DNA of 49,904 nt. Source: an uncultured Opitutaceae bacterium (lineage in GTDB: Bacteria; Verrucomicrobiota; Verrucomicrobiia; Opitutales; Opitutaceae). A program made the translations under genes and the position numbers. This document shows positions 41,817 to 49,621 of the stretch, one piece after another (the stretch's first letter is position 1; each line of letters begins with the position of its first letter). The stretch spans positions 1-49,904 of the forward strand of contig CALAOT010000127.1 of NCBI GenBank assembly GCA_937889545.1, written 5' to 3'. The notes below the pieces were generated by a model that was given only the letters and a program-made list of their open reading frames with translations, had not been told where the DNA came from and did not search any database.

Positions 41817-44165
41817 ATGACCTTTGCCCGCCGTCAATTGCTGGGGTGGGGCGCACTCGCCCTTTCGGCCGCACTTGGCGCCAGCTGGCTGTCGCGGATC
41901 GATTACGCCCGGAAAATCTCCATTGACGCACTCGACCTCATTCCAGCCGACGAAAAGTCGCCGGATTTGGCACTGGTTCGATCGCTAGCCAGCCAATCGG
42001 AGGCGCGCACGATGTTATTTGAATTGACCGGCCCTAACATCAAACCCGCGCCGGCCGGAGCGGCGGCACGATTCGCCGCCTTACTGGAAAGCGATCCAGC
42101 CTTCGAGCAGGCGTTGGTCATGGGCGACACCGCCGTGCGCGACGCGCTCGGGCGCGAACTTTTCGCGCAGCGTTTTGCCCTGCTGTTCCCGATCTGGTTG
42201 CACGAGCGCTCCTCAGCCTATGCCGCCAGCGGCAGCCCGCCTGCCGGGTTTTCCGATTGGCTGGCCCATGACACGGCTGCTGCGCTCGCCCGTTTCCTGG
42301 CCGAGCCCGAGGCGCCGGCTTTCCAGGATATGATTCCGGACGATCCGCTGCTCCTGATGCCGGAGGCGGTCAACCGGTTGAAGGATGGGCTAGCCTTGGT
42401 GCAACCCGGCGCCCCCAGCGCAACGGCGCCAACGCTTGTGTGGGCGCGGCTGGCCGCTTCGCCGCTCAGCGAGGCAGGACAGGCCCCGGCATTCGCCGCG
42501 ATCGAGCACGCCGCCGTTGCCGTGCGCCAGGATTACCCAGGCTTCGCAGCCGCCTATTCCGGAATCAATCGCTTTGCCGCCGCCAGCCGGGCGCGAGTCG
42601 AGCGCGAGGTCATCTGGCTCAATGCGCTCTCGTTCGCCGCTGTGCTCGCCGTGGCCCTCACTTTCCTTCGCGGGGTTCATCGCAGCTTTCATCTGGTCCC
42701 GGTCGTCCTGTTTTCCGTGCTTGGCGCTTGGGTGTGCGCCACAATGGCGTTCGATAGGCTGCACATCATGGTGTTCGTGGTCGGATCGCTGCTGACCGGC
42801 GTGTCAATCGACTACGGGTTCTATCTCTTCCTGCAGCCGCCGGCGCGGCCAGGAGAAGACTATTGGGAAAAGGTGCGGCGCCTGGCGAAGCCGCTGCTCG
42901 CAAGCTGCCTTACGACTGTGGCCGGTTTCATGCTCCTTTTGTTCTCCGAGCTTCCGGTCATTCGTCAACTTGGCGTGTTCGTTGGCGCCGGCTTGGTCAG
43001 CGCGCTGGCGGCGGCGGTCGTCTATTTCTCCACAGTCAGGAATCCCTTCCTCGAGACCCGCGCATTTCGCCGCGGACCGTGGCTGTCGGCAGGAGTGCGC
43101 CGAGGCATTCGCCGCCTGCTCGTGGCGGCTTGGGTGGCCGCGCTTCCGGGGCTGGCGCTGCTCAAATGGAATGACGACATCCGCGAGCTGGATATTCCAT
43201 CGCCGGAGCTCAAGCGCGAGGACGCCCGGATCAGCGCGCTCTTCGGCGAACGGACCGGTCGCACGGTTTACCTCACCTTCGGCGCCAGCGTGATGGAGGC
43301 GCGCACCTCACTGGACAGATTTGAGGCATGGTTGCGCACTGCCGGCGGTGGTCGCACGCGGACCATCGGACTCAGCGCCGTCGTGCCGACAGAAGACGTG
43401 CGCGCCCAAGCCATGCGATTTGGGAGGGACCACCCGGAATTTGCGGGGCAATTCCGCACGGCGCTAGGCGCCGCGGGCTTTGATGCCGGTGCGTTCGCCC
43501 CGTTCTTCGAGGCTTACAGCCGGCATGTCACCGGCGCAAAGGTGGTCGATCTCGACAGGGCGCTCGGCGAGCTTCAGGCGAAGCTCATCGGGCCTGTCGG
43601 ACTTCTGATGCACACAGGCCGCCCACTGAGCTGGTTCGTCACCATTGCCCAAGCTGCGCCGGCGATCGCGCCTCCGGCCGAGACGCACACGGTGAGCGCG
43701 AACCAGCTCCAATCGCTCAACCAAGTATTCAGCCGCTACCGGCAATCCGCGCTGTGGCTGAGCTTGACCGGCCTCGCCATTGTCGGGGCCGGGGTGCTTC
43801 TTTCCTACGGATGGCGAGACGGCGCGCGAATTTTCGCCATTCCGTGCGGCGCCTGCCTGGGCCTCTTTGGGTTGTTCGGCTGGCTCGGGCATCCCCTCAA
43901 CCTGTTTCACCTGCTCGGCGCCTTTCTCGGCGTTTGCCTGACCCACAACTACTCGATTTTCACCGCCACCTCGGCCTACCGAAGCGAGCCACCGCCCGTG
44001 TCCGTGCGGATCTCGGCGTTGACGGCAGCCGCGTCGTTTGGCGTGCTGGCCCTGAGCGGCATTCCCGTGGTGCGGGCTCTCGGATCGACCGTGGCAATGA
44101 TGGTGATCTTGGCGCTACTCGTGATCGAGTTTGAACACCTGGCCGCGCTCGGGGAGAAGACATGA
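41817..44165 (+). CDS. MMPL/RND-type lipid exporter
   Basis: 782 aa, about 12 membrane helices in the 1+5+1+5 arrangement of RND proteins: an N-terminal helix, a large periplasmic loop, then five helices (LNALSFAAVLAVALTFL, LVPVVLFSVLGAWVCATM, VVGSLLTGVSIDYGFYLF, LLASCLTTVAGFMLLLF, GVFVGAGLVSALAAAVVYF), a second loop, and a similar set at the end. The SIDYGFYLF segment is the MMPL functional motif. It should export the polyene lipid from the inner membrane, in line with the LolA domain encoded just upstream. The ligase start overlaps its stop (ATGA). Confidence 0.92.
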   Translation: MTFARRQLLGWGALALSAALGASWLSRIDYARKISIDALDLIPADEKSPDLALVRSLASQSEARTMLFELTGPNIKPAPAGAAARFAALLESDPAFEQALVMGDTAVRDALGRELFAQRFALLFPIWLHERSSAYAASGSPPAGFSDWLAHDTAAALARFLAEPEAPAFQDMIPDDPLLLMPEAVNRLKDGLALVQPGAPSATAPTLVWARLAASPLSEAGQAPAFAAIEHAAVAVRQDYPGFAAAYSGINRFAAASRARVEREVIWLNALSFAAVLAVALTFLRGVHRSFHLVPVVLFSVLGAWVCATMAFDRLHIMVFVVGSLLTGVSIDYGFYLFLQPPARPGEDYWEKVRRLAKPLLASCLTTVAGFMLLLFSELPVIRQLGVFVGAGLVSALAAAVVYFSTVRNPFLETRAFRRGPWLSAGVRRGIRRLLVAAWVAALPGLALLKWNDDIRELDIPSPELKREDARISALFGERTGRTVYLTFGASVMEARTSLDRFEAWLRTAGGGRTRTIGLSAVVPTEDVRAQAMRFGRDHPEFAGQFRTALGAAGFDAGAFAPFFEAYSRHVTGAKVVDLDRALGELQAKLIGPVGLLMHTGRPLSWFVTIAQAAPAIAPPAETHTVSANQLQSLNQVFSRYRQSALWLSLTGLAIVGAGVLLSYGWRDGARIFAIPCGACLGLFGLFGWLGHPLNLFHLLGAFLGVCLTHNYSIFTATSAYRSEPPPVSVRISALTAAASFGVLALSGIPVVRALGSTVAMMVILALLVIEFEHLAALGEKT

Positions 44166-45496
44166 GCCACGCCCTGATACAAGCCTGGGAAAGGACGCTT
44201 AGCCGGTGCGGAGGCAGCCGCGCGGCTGTGCAGGCGAATGACGGGGTAACGGCGGCGTTTCGTGATCTCGACGCGCGCGCGGCAGCCTGGCTCAGGGCTA
44301 ACGCGCCGGGACCGGCACAGCTGCGGGGGCGCGCCGTCGTGTTCTCAGCAACGAATGGAATTGCCTGGTTGGAACTTTTTCTGGGCCTGCTGAAGGCAGG
44401 GTCGATATTAGTGCCGCTCGATGCGGCCGAGCCGCCGCTGGAGCAACGGCGCCTTGCGGCGTCGCTCAGGGCAGGATTCTGGTGGGACGGGGCAAAGCTC
44501 GAGGCGCTGCCGGGAGCAAAGACCTACCGTGACCCGGCGGCCTGCCTCATCAAGCTGACATCGGGCACCACTGTGCAGCCAAGGGCCCTTGTCTTCACCG
44601 CCGGCCAACTGCTCGCTGACGGACAGCAGATAAGGTCAACGATGGGCATCGGGCGCGGCGACCTCAATTATGCATTGATCCCACTCGGGCATTCGTACGG
44701 CCTCGGCAACCTGACCGTGCCACTGCTGGCACACGGCGTGCCACTGGTCTTCGGAAGCTCATCGCTGCCCCACGCCATCGCGGCCGACTTCTCCAGGTGG
44801 AGGCCGACGGTGTTTCCCAGTGTTCCTGCCGTGTGGCGGGCGCTCGCTGCGTCGGACCTCACGCTACCGAGTTTGCGGCTGGGGATTTCTGCCGGCGCGC
44901 CCCTGCCGAAGGAGGTGGCGCGCGACTTCGCCGCGCGGTTCGGCCGGAAGCTGCACAGTTTCTACGGCTCGAGCGAGACCGGGGGCATCTCCTATGACCG
45001 GACTGGTAAGGCCGCCCTTGTCGGCGAGGTCGGCCGTGCGATGCGCGGAGTGAGGCTGACCGAACTCAAGGGCGCGCGACTCCAGGTGACCAGTGGCGCC
45101 GTGCTGACGCACGGCAACCGGCGGCGGGTCGGGAAACTGGGCGCGTGGATCATGCCGGACCGTGTGGCCCTGGATGCGCGGGGCAACGTGACCCTGATGG
45201 GCAGGCGCGGCACGATTGTGAAGATTGCCGGCAGGCGAGTGAGTCTTTCCGAGGTTTCCGAACGGCTGCGGCGGCTGTCGGGCGTGCGCGAGGCTTGGGC
45301 GGGAGTCGGCGCCGGAGCCGATCCCGTGCTCGGCGCCGTCGTCGCGTCCGACCGAACCGTGGCCGAACTGCGCGCTGCCCTGCTGGCCGACACCGCTGCC
45401 TGGAAGATTCCAAGGAAACTAATAGCCGTTGCACGGCTGCCGATAACCGCGCGGGGCAAGAACGACACCCGGGCGCTGCAGGCGATGATCCTCTGA
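44162..45496 (+). CDS. Acyl-adenylate (AMP-binding) ligase of the polyene cluster
   Basis: 444 aa ANL-superfamily enzyme, shorter than the about 500-550 aa typical of the class. The P-loop-like motif is LIKLTSGTTVQPRALVFT (residues 129-146; usual form TSGTTGxPK, with the last Lys not conserved). Later motifs: SFYGSSETGGISYD, LMGRRGTIVKIAGRRVSLSE and the C-terminal catalytic Lys433 in ARGKNDTRAL. It probably adenylates a hydroxybenzoate or fatty acid and loads it on an ACP. Start at the ATGA overlap with the exporter. It is convergent with the chorismatase gene, 45 bp apart. Confidence 0.87.
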   Translation: MSHALIQAWERTLSRCGGSRAAVQANDGVTAAFRDLDARAAAWLRANAPGPAQLRGRAVVFSATNGIAWLELFLGLLKAGSILVPLDAAEPPLEQRRLAASLRAGFWWDGAKLEALPGAKTYRDPAACLIKLTSGTTVQPRALVFTAGQLLADGQQIRSTMGIGRGDLNYALIPLGHSYGLGNLTVPLLAHGVPLVFGSSSLPHAIAADFSRWRPTVFPSVPAVWRALAASDLTLPSLRLGISAGAPLPKEVARDFAARFGRKLHSFYGSSETGGISYDRTGKAALVGEVGRAMRGVRLTELKGARLQVTSGAVLTHGNRRRVGKLGAWIMPDRVALDARGNVTLMGRRGTIVKIAGRRVSLSEVSERLRRLSGVREAWAGVGAGADPVLGAVVASDRTVAELRAALLADTAAWKIPRKLIAVARLPITARGKNDTRALQAMIL

Positions 45497-45541
45497 ACTA
45501 CCGACGGCCCTGCCTCACCGGCACGCCACGCCGGTCCCCGT

Positions 45542-46468
45542 TCAGACCCGAAGCGCAGTCACTCCGACAAGGGAGGCTTCGATCTCGACCCGGAGCTCGG
45601 TGCGGCATAGGTCGGCCCGAAAGTAGGAGACGCGGTCCATTTTCGAAAGGAACCTCTTCTCCAAGGTGGCGGCCACCAGCGGCTGGTCCGCCGCCCGGCG
45701 AAGGTAGACTTTGAAATGCCGCATCGAATTGCCGCCTCGGTCGAGACCGGGACCGAGCCCGCACGCGACGGATATTCCCCGCAGATTTTCGAGGGTGCAA
45801 TCCAGCTGCTTTCGCGTGGCGTTTGGGAAAACGGTCAAATGCCCGCGGATGGCAGCCGTGCCGGAGATGAAGACGGTCGCGCGGTCCGCCTCGGGGACCA
45901 CCGTCGCACGGGCAAAACAGGGGGCTCGCGGTCCGTATTCGCCGGGATAGTCGTACGCGGGTATCTGCAGCGGGTTCTCGACGTGGCGTGGCCGCACGCG
46001 GCACGCAGCAAAGGCGACCGTCAGCGCGGCCGACTTGGTGCCCACGGCGGAGGAGGATGGTAATCGCGCCCTGAATCCGTCGCCGTAGAATTTCTCAAAG
46101 GCCAGGGAGCGTCCCCGGCAAAACACACGGTAGTTTTCCAAGCTCTCATGCCCGGGTTCGTTAATGGCCGGAACATAATTCCAGATTCGCGCAAGGTGCC
46201 ATTCACGGGCCGCCTTGAAGATATTCCGGTACAGGCGCCGCGCTGCATCCTCCAAACCCAAGGCCAGGGGAACAGTGGCGGCACCGAGCAACCAGCCCTC
46301 CGCCTGAAAAAGGGCAACGGGCCCCATCCGCCCGGCAGGCCGGACGGCGCCAAAGAGGCCTTCCCCCGCCTCGCCGGCGAGCAGGGGAAGTCCGGCGTAG
46401 AACACACCGGGCTCGCCGGCGCCTGGGCCGATTCTCGAGAAAGGCGATTCTGCCGCAGCAATGGACAT
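45542..46468 (-). CDS. Chorismatase (XanB2/FkbO/Hyg5-like), hydroxybenzoate synthase
   Basis: 308 aa. Conserved motifs of the chorismatase family (often mis-named pteridine-dependent deoxygenase) are present: ARIWNYVPAINEP, LENYRVFCRGRSLAFEK, LPSSSAVGT, APCFARATVV, VFISGTAAIRGH and a C-terminal acidic VEIEAS. In Xanthomonas, XanB2 makes 3- and 4-hydroxybenzoate from chorismate, the head group of xanthomonadin; the same role here would feed the aryl-polyene pathway. The gene is on the opposite strand to the cluster and closes its 3' side. Which hydroxybenzoate isomer forms cannot be read from sequence alone. Confidence 0.88.
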   Translation of the reverse strand: MSIAAAESPFSRIGPGAGEPGVFYAGLPLLAGEAGEGLFGAVRPAGRMGPVALFQAEGWLLGAATVPLALGLEDAARRLYRNIFKAAREWHLARIWNYVPAINEPGHESLENYRVFCRGRSLAFEKFYGDGFRARLPSSSAVGTKSAALTVAFAACRVRPRHVENPLQIPAYDYPGEYGPRAPCFARATVVPEADRATVFISGTAAIRGHLTVFPNATRKQLDCTLENLRGISVACGLGPGLDRGGNSMRHFKVYLRRAADQPLVAATLEKRFLSKMDRVSYFRADLCRTELRVEIEASLVGVTALRV

Positions 46469-46524
46469 GAGCAGTTTTAGCTGGAGGAAGCCGCCATTTT
46501 GGGGCTAAGGATGGGCTCGGCCTT

Positions 46525-46557
46525 CATGGGATGCAATCCCATGGGCCCAGAGGGGCC
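46525..46557. promoter_or_regulatory. Tandem perfect hairpins in the chorismatase/deacetylase divergent gap
   Basis: CATGGGA / TCCCATG (46525-46543, 5 nt loop) is followed directly by GGCCC / GGGCC (46544-46557, 4 nt loop). They sit between the divergent chorismatase (start 46468) and deacetylase (start 46624) and may be operator sites or a leader structure. No T-run, so not a terminator. Confidence 0.35.
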
Positions 46558-46623
46558 ATTTTACAATGCCGGAGGCGTTAGTGCGCGCTTGAGCAGGCGA
46601 ATGTTGAGAATCACTGTCGAAAC

Positions 46624-47382
46624 GTGCGGTTCCTCATCATTGTCAACCTGGCCGGCAAACTGGCGGCCATTCTCGTGTGCCGGACAGCTCCCGCCACGGC
46701 CCTTGCGCTTTGGTTTACGCCCGACGCGGTTCTGGCTTACCATCTGTTTGCGCCGCACGCGCAGGGATTGGTGCGCGTGCACCGCCGCTTTAAGACCCTC
46801 CGGCGGGAGGTGTGGCTGACGATCGATGACGGCCCCGACCCGGAAGACACACCGCGCATTCTCGAATTGCTTGCGGCACATGGTGCGCACGCGACGTTTT
46901 TCGTGATCGGTGAGAACGCCGCCATTCACCCCGGACTCGTCCGGGCAATCGCAGACGCCGGGCACGAGGTGGCGCATCACACGCACACACATCCCCTGGG
47001 AACATTCTGGTGCGCTTCTCCGGCGCGCGTGGGACGTGAACTCGACGCGGCGACGGAGGTATTGCGCTCCACCGGAGCAAACCCGATGCGGTTCCGCGCG
47101 CCCGCCGGGATCAAGAATCTCTGGCTTGCTCAGGCACTGGCCGCGCGCGGCCTCACCTGTGTGGGCTGGAGCGCCCGCGGATTGGAACGCTGGTGCGCGG
47201 AGCCACGTGAGGCCGCGTCGAGGGCCACGAGGGGTCTCTCTCCCGGGGCGATCCTATTGCTTCATGAAGGGCCACGAGTGCCCGCGAATATCCGCGTTGC
47301 CGCCATTCTCCTCGTCCTAGAACGGCTGAAGGAACTCGGCTACCAGTGCGTCGTGCCCCGGCCGGATCAGCTGGTTGCTTAA
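46624..47382 (+). CDS. Polysaccharide deacetylase (NodB domain)
   Basis: 252 aa from GTG. A hydrophobic N-terminus (FLIIVNLAGKLAAILVC, ATALALWFTPDAVLAYHLF) is a membrane anchor or signal. The NodB core has the TIDDGPDPEDT motif (Asp68/Asp69), the metal HxxxH at His119-His123 (HHTHTHPLG), FRAPAG, and a final ILLLHEGPR. Typical products deacetylate N-acetylglucosamine polymers or peptidoglycan. The function in the polyene context is unclear; it may modify the lipid head sugar. It is convergent with PAP2, 8 bp apart. Confidence 0.9.
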   Translation: MRFLIIVNLAGKLAAILVCRTAPATALALWFTPDAVLAYHLFAPHAQGLVRVHRRFKTLRREVWLTIDDGPDPEDTPRILELLAAHGAHATFFVIGENAAIHPGLVRAIADAGHEVAHHTHTHPLGTFWCASPARVGRELDAATEVLRSTGANPMRFRAPAGIKNLWLAQALAARGLTCVGWSARGLERWCAEPREAASRATRGLSPGAILLLHEGPRVPANIRVAAILLVLERLKELGYQCVVPRPDQLVA

Positions 47383-47390
47383 AAAGGCGA

Positions 47391-48077
47391 TCAAGCCTTT
47401 TCCGATCCCGGAAAGACTCGAAGCAACTGCTGGTGCACGCCGGCGACTGTCGAGCCCAGGACGGCGCCCGCGATAACGTCGAGAAACACGTGCTGGCGGA
47501 TGGCAATCGTGGAATACAGGATTCCCAGGCACCACAGCCAGTTGAGGGCACGAACGAGCGGCCCGGCGCCCATTTGCCTCAAAAGGCGCTCGAACCAGAT
47601 CGCAGTGAACACTGCAAAGGCTACGTGCAGAGACGGACAGGCGTTGCCCGAGGCATCGGCCGCCTTCAGGAAGACGAACGCAGGATGACGCGACCAGTCG
47701 ACCTCGGCCGGCGGCACGGCCGTTGGCAGGAAGAGGAATATCCCGAGGCCGATGACGCTGAGCCCGACGGCAGCGAAACCGTAGGACACGAGCTCGCTGC
47801 GATCGATCAGCAGCGCGGGTGCCAGCGGCAAATAAAACCACAACGAAAGATAGAGAGGCAGGGCTCCCGGCCAAAAGCCTATCAAACGGTCGATCGGTGT
47901 GAGCGGCACGGTTGTGTACGGAAAGAGCGGGTGCCGAAGCAGCCAGAAATAGATGCCAAAGAAGACTATCATGCCCGTGGTTGTGCCAAAGGCCTTTGCC
48001 GGCCACCATTTGAGCATGCGGGGGCCGATCTGGTGAAGCCAGGCGGCTTGGGGAGGATGCTTGTGCGGCAACTCCAT
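47391..48077 (-). CDS. PAP2-family membrane phosphatase (inositol phosphorylceramide synthase-like)
   Basis: 228 aa with about six hydrophobic helices (IVFFGIYFWLLRHPLF, YLSLWFYLPLAPALLI, YGFAAVGLSVIGLGIFLFL and others). PAP2 motifs: CPSLHVAFAVFTAIWF (Ser-His) and YSTIAIRQHVFLDVIAGAVL (Arg and the His nucleophile). The usual first KxxxxxxRP motif is not evident, as in the PAP2_3 subgroup. Phosphatases of this type act on lipid phosphates or polyprenyl carriers; here it may process an intermediate of the neighbouring lipid pathway. It is convergent with the deacetylase gene. Confidence 0.87.
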   Translation of the reverse strand: MELPHKHPPQAAWLHQIGPRMLKWWPAKAFGTTTGMIVFFGIYFWLLRHPLFPYTTVPLTPIDRLIGFWPGALPLYLSLWFYLPLAPALLIDRSELVSYGFAAVGLSVIGLGIFLFLPTAVPPAEVDWSRHPAFVFLKAADASGNACPSLHVAFAVFTAIWFERLLRQMGAGPLVRALNWLWCLGILYSTIAIRQHVFLDVIAGAVLGSTVAGVHQQLLRVFPGSEKA

Positions 48078-48421
48078 GATCTGAAAAGCAGTAGGCAGAC
48101 GCCGGGATTGAACTGCAAGCGGATGCGGCCAAGGCCGGGTCCAGACTGGGGATTCTCACGAAGGCAGGCGCTTGGGCAACGCATGAACGGCCACGCCGCA
48201 ATGAAGGCAACAGGTCGTCCTGCCAGATCGGCGCCAGGACACCGCTCCTTTGAAACGACGGCAAACGGTGGGCAGGAGTGCCCCTAGGAGCAACGAGTCC
48301 TCTGCTCCACCACTGATTCTCGCCCGCCCTTGCGAAGATTGATGGACAAGTACCGCCAATACCTCTTCTGGCGACGTTCGCCGCCGTTCGCCTATTATCA
48401 AATCTTGCCCGTCCTGGCTCC
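48078..48421. other. Intergenic gap (344 bp), no feature identified
   Basis: Lies upstream of the PAP2 start (which reads left) and downstream of the unknown protein gene (which also reads left). Frames here of 70-80 codons have no motif or ribosome site and are not supported. No hairpin with a T-run was found. Confidence 0.5.
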
Positions 48422-49087
48422 CTAGACCAACCGGAAGCCCAGAGCCTCAAGCTCGTTCATGGTAAATGGGGCGCTTTCCAGCACCTCCCTCAGCTTGGCC
48501 AGGGCCTCCTGCATCGCCGGAACATTGAAAACAGCGGCTCCGTCATCGCGGTCATGCAGTTGCACCGTCCATGAGCCCGGCGCCGCGTCGGCTCCCACCT
48601 GCAGGACAGACCCATACAGGTAATTGCCCGGCAGGCCCGGATGCGGGCCCGCTCCGGGCACCAGGAACAGGGTGTGCATCAAATTATGGGCGACCGGAAG
48701 CTTTTCGGCTCCCGCGTGCTTGGCCCTGTGGAGGACAGGATGCACCACCACCCTGCCCCGAAAGCTCTCCGCATTCTTGTGGAACGCAAGAGGCAGGGAC
48801 CTGACGTAGCGGTCAAAGATGCTGGCGTTGGACTCCAGGGTCTCGGCGTCCACCTGGCCTGCCGCGAAAGCCTCCAGGTTGCCGGCGTGGAAACACGGCA
48901 GCCGGGCCAGCGACCGCGCGGTGACATGCCCGTCCTTGTGGTCCGAGTGGGCGTAGATCTGGTGCGAGGCGTATAGCCTGGCCAGCGCATCCTGGTAGGT
49001 GGGGGTGACCGGCACCGCGCCCGTGGGGCTGTGCTCGATCATTTCCAGGACGGTCTGGTCAAACTGCGCGTTCGGATCGTGGGGCAT
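48422..49087 (-). CDS. Conserved-looking soluble protein of unknown function
   Basis: 221 aa, no signal peptide or membrane helix. It has many His and Asp residues (LYASHQIYAHSDHKDGHVTA, VVHPVLHRAKHAGAEKLPVA, HNLMHTLFLVPGAGPHPG) that could bind metal, and a C-terminal stretch LREVLESAPFTMNELEALGF. I do not recognise a family. It precedes an IS605-type element whose left end is close to its start. Confidence 0.6.
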   Translation of the reverse strand: MPHDPNAQFDQTVLEMIEHSPTGAVPVTPTYQDALARLYASHQIYAHSDHKDGHVTARSLARLPCFHAGNLEAFAAGQVDAETLESNASIFDRYVRSLPLAFHKNAESFRGRVVVHPVLHRAKHAGAEKLPVAHNLMHTLFLVPGAGPHPGLPGNYLYGSVLQVGADAAPGSWTVQLHDRDDGAAVFNVPAMQEALAKLREVLESAPFTMNELEALGFRLV

Positions 49088-49139
49088 CGTGCTGCCTACC
49101 CGGATAATGGGCGCGGACCGTTAAAATGACGTGCGGGAA

Positions 49140-49165
49140 ATCCCCCTTCCTTCAGGGAGGGGGAT
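49140..49165. repeat. Subterminal palindrome at the left end of the IS605-type element
   Basis: ATCCCCCTTCC, a short TTCAG loop region and GGAGGGGGAT form a near-perfect hairpin with one unpaired base. It lies 12 bp beyond the tnpA stop. IS200/IS605 elements have such hairpins at their ends as TnpA binding sites in single-stranded DNA. Confidence 0.65.
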
Positions 49166-49177
49166 AAAAGCACGCGC

Positions 49178-49597
49178 TTAAGTGCCTTGGCATTCGGAGA
49201 TGTAGTGACGGATGATCTCGGTAAACACGGCGCCAGCGGAGCCGGCCTGGGTCCAAAGCTGCCCGCGGCCGCAAAGACGATTCAGATGCGGGAACTGTTC
49301 GCGCAGGTAGCGCGAGGTATGGCTCTTGAGCAGGTTGGCGATTTGGGATGGGCTGAAGCGCGGCGGTGCGGAGACAAAGACATGGACGTGGTCCTCGTCC
49401 GTTTCAACCTCCAAGAGGCGCAACCCCTGCCGCTCACAGCATTCGTGCAGAAGTTTCTTGCAGGCAGCATCAACCTGGGTCGTAAAGATCCTCCGGCGAT
49501 ACTTTGGGATCCAGACCAGATGGCAGGCGATGGAGTACTGGGTGTATCGGGTCGTGCCAGAGGATGATTCCATGGGCGTTATGCACTTGAAAGCCAT
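49178..49597 (-). CDS. tnpA: IS200/IS605-family HUH transposase TnpA
   Basis: 139 aa from MAFKCITPMESSSGTTRYTQ; the frame stays open far upstream over the tnpB start region, but homology begins here. The HUH motif is His70-Val-His72 in TDEDHVHVFVSAPP; the catalytic Tyr132 lies in EIIRHYISECQ. SIACHLVWIPKYRRRIFT at the N-terminus is typical. TnpA cuts and rejoins single-stranded transposon ends, leaving no target duplication. Complete and probably active. Confidence 0.93.
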   Translation of the reverse strand: MAFKCITPMESSSGTTRYTQYSIACHLVWIPKYRRRIFTTQVDAACKKLLHECCERQGLRLLEVETDEDHVHVFVSAPPRFSPSQIANLLKSHTSRYLREQFPHLNRLCGRGQLWTQAGSAGAVFTEIIRHYISECQGT

Positions 49598-49621
49598 ATG
49601 AAGTAACTGATCTTTGTTCCA

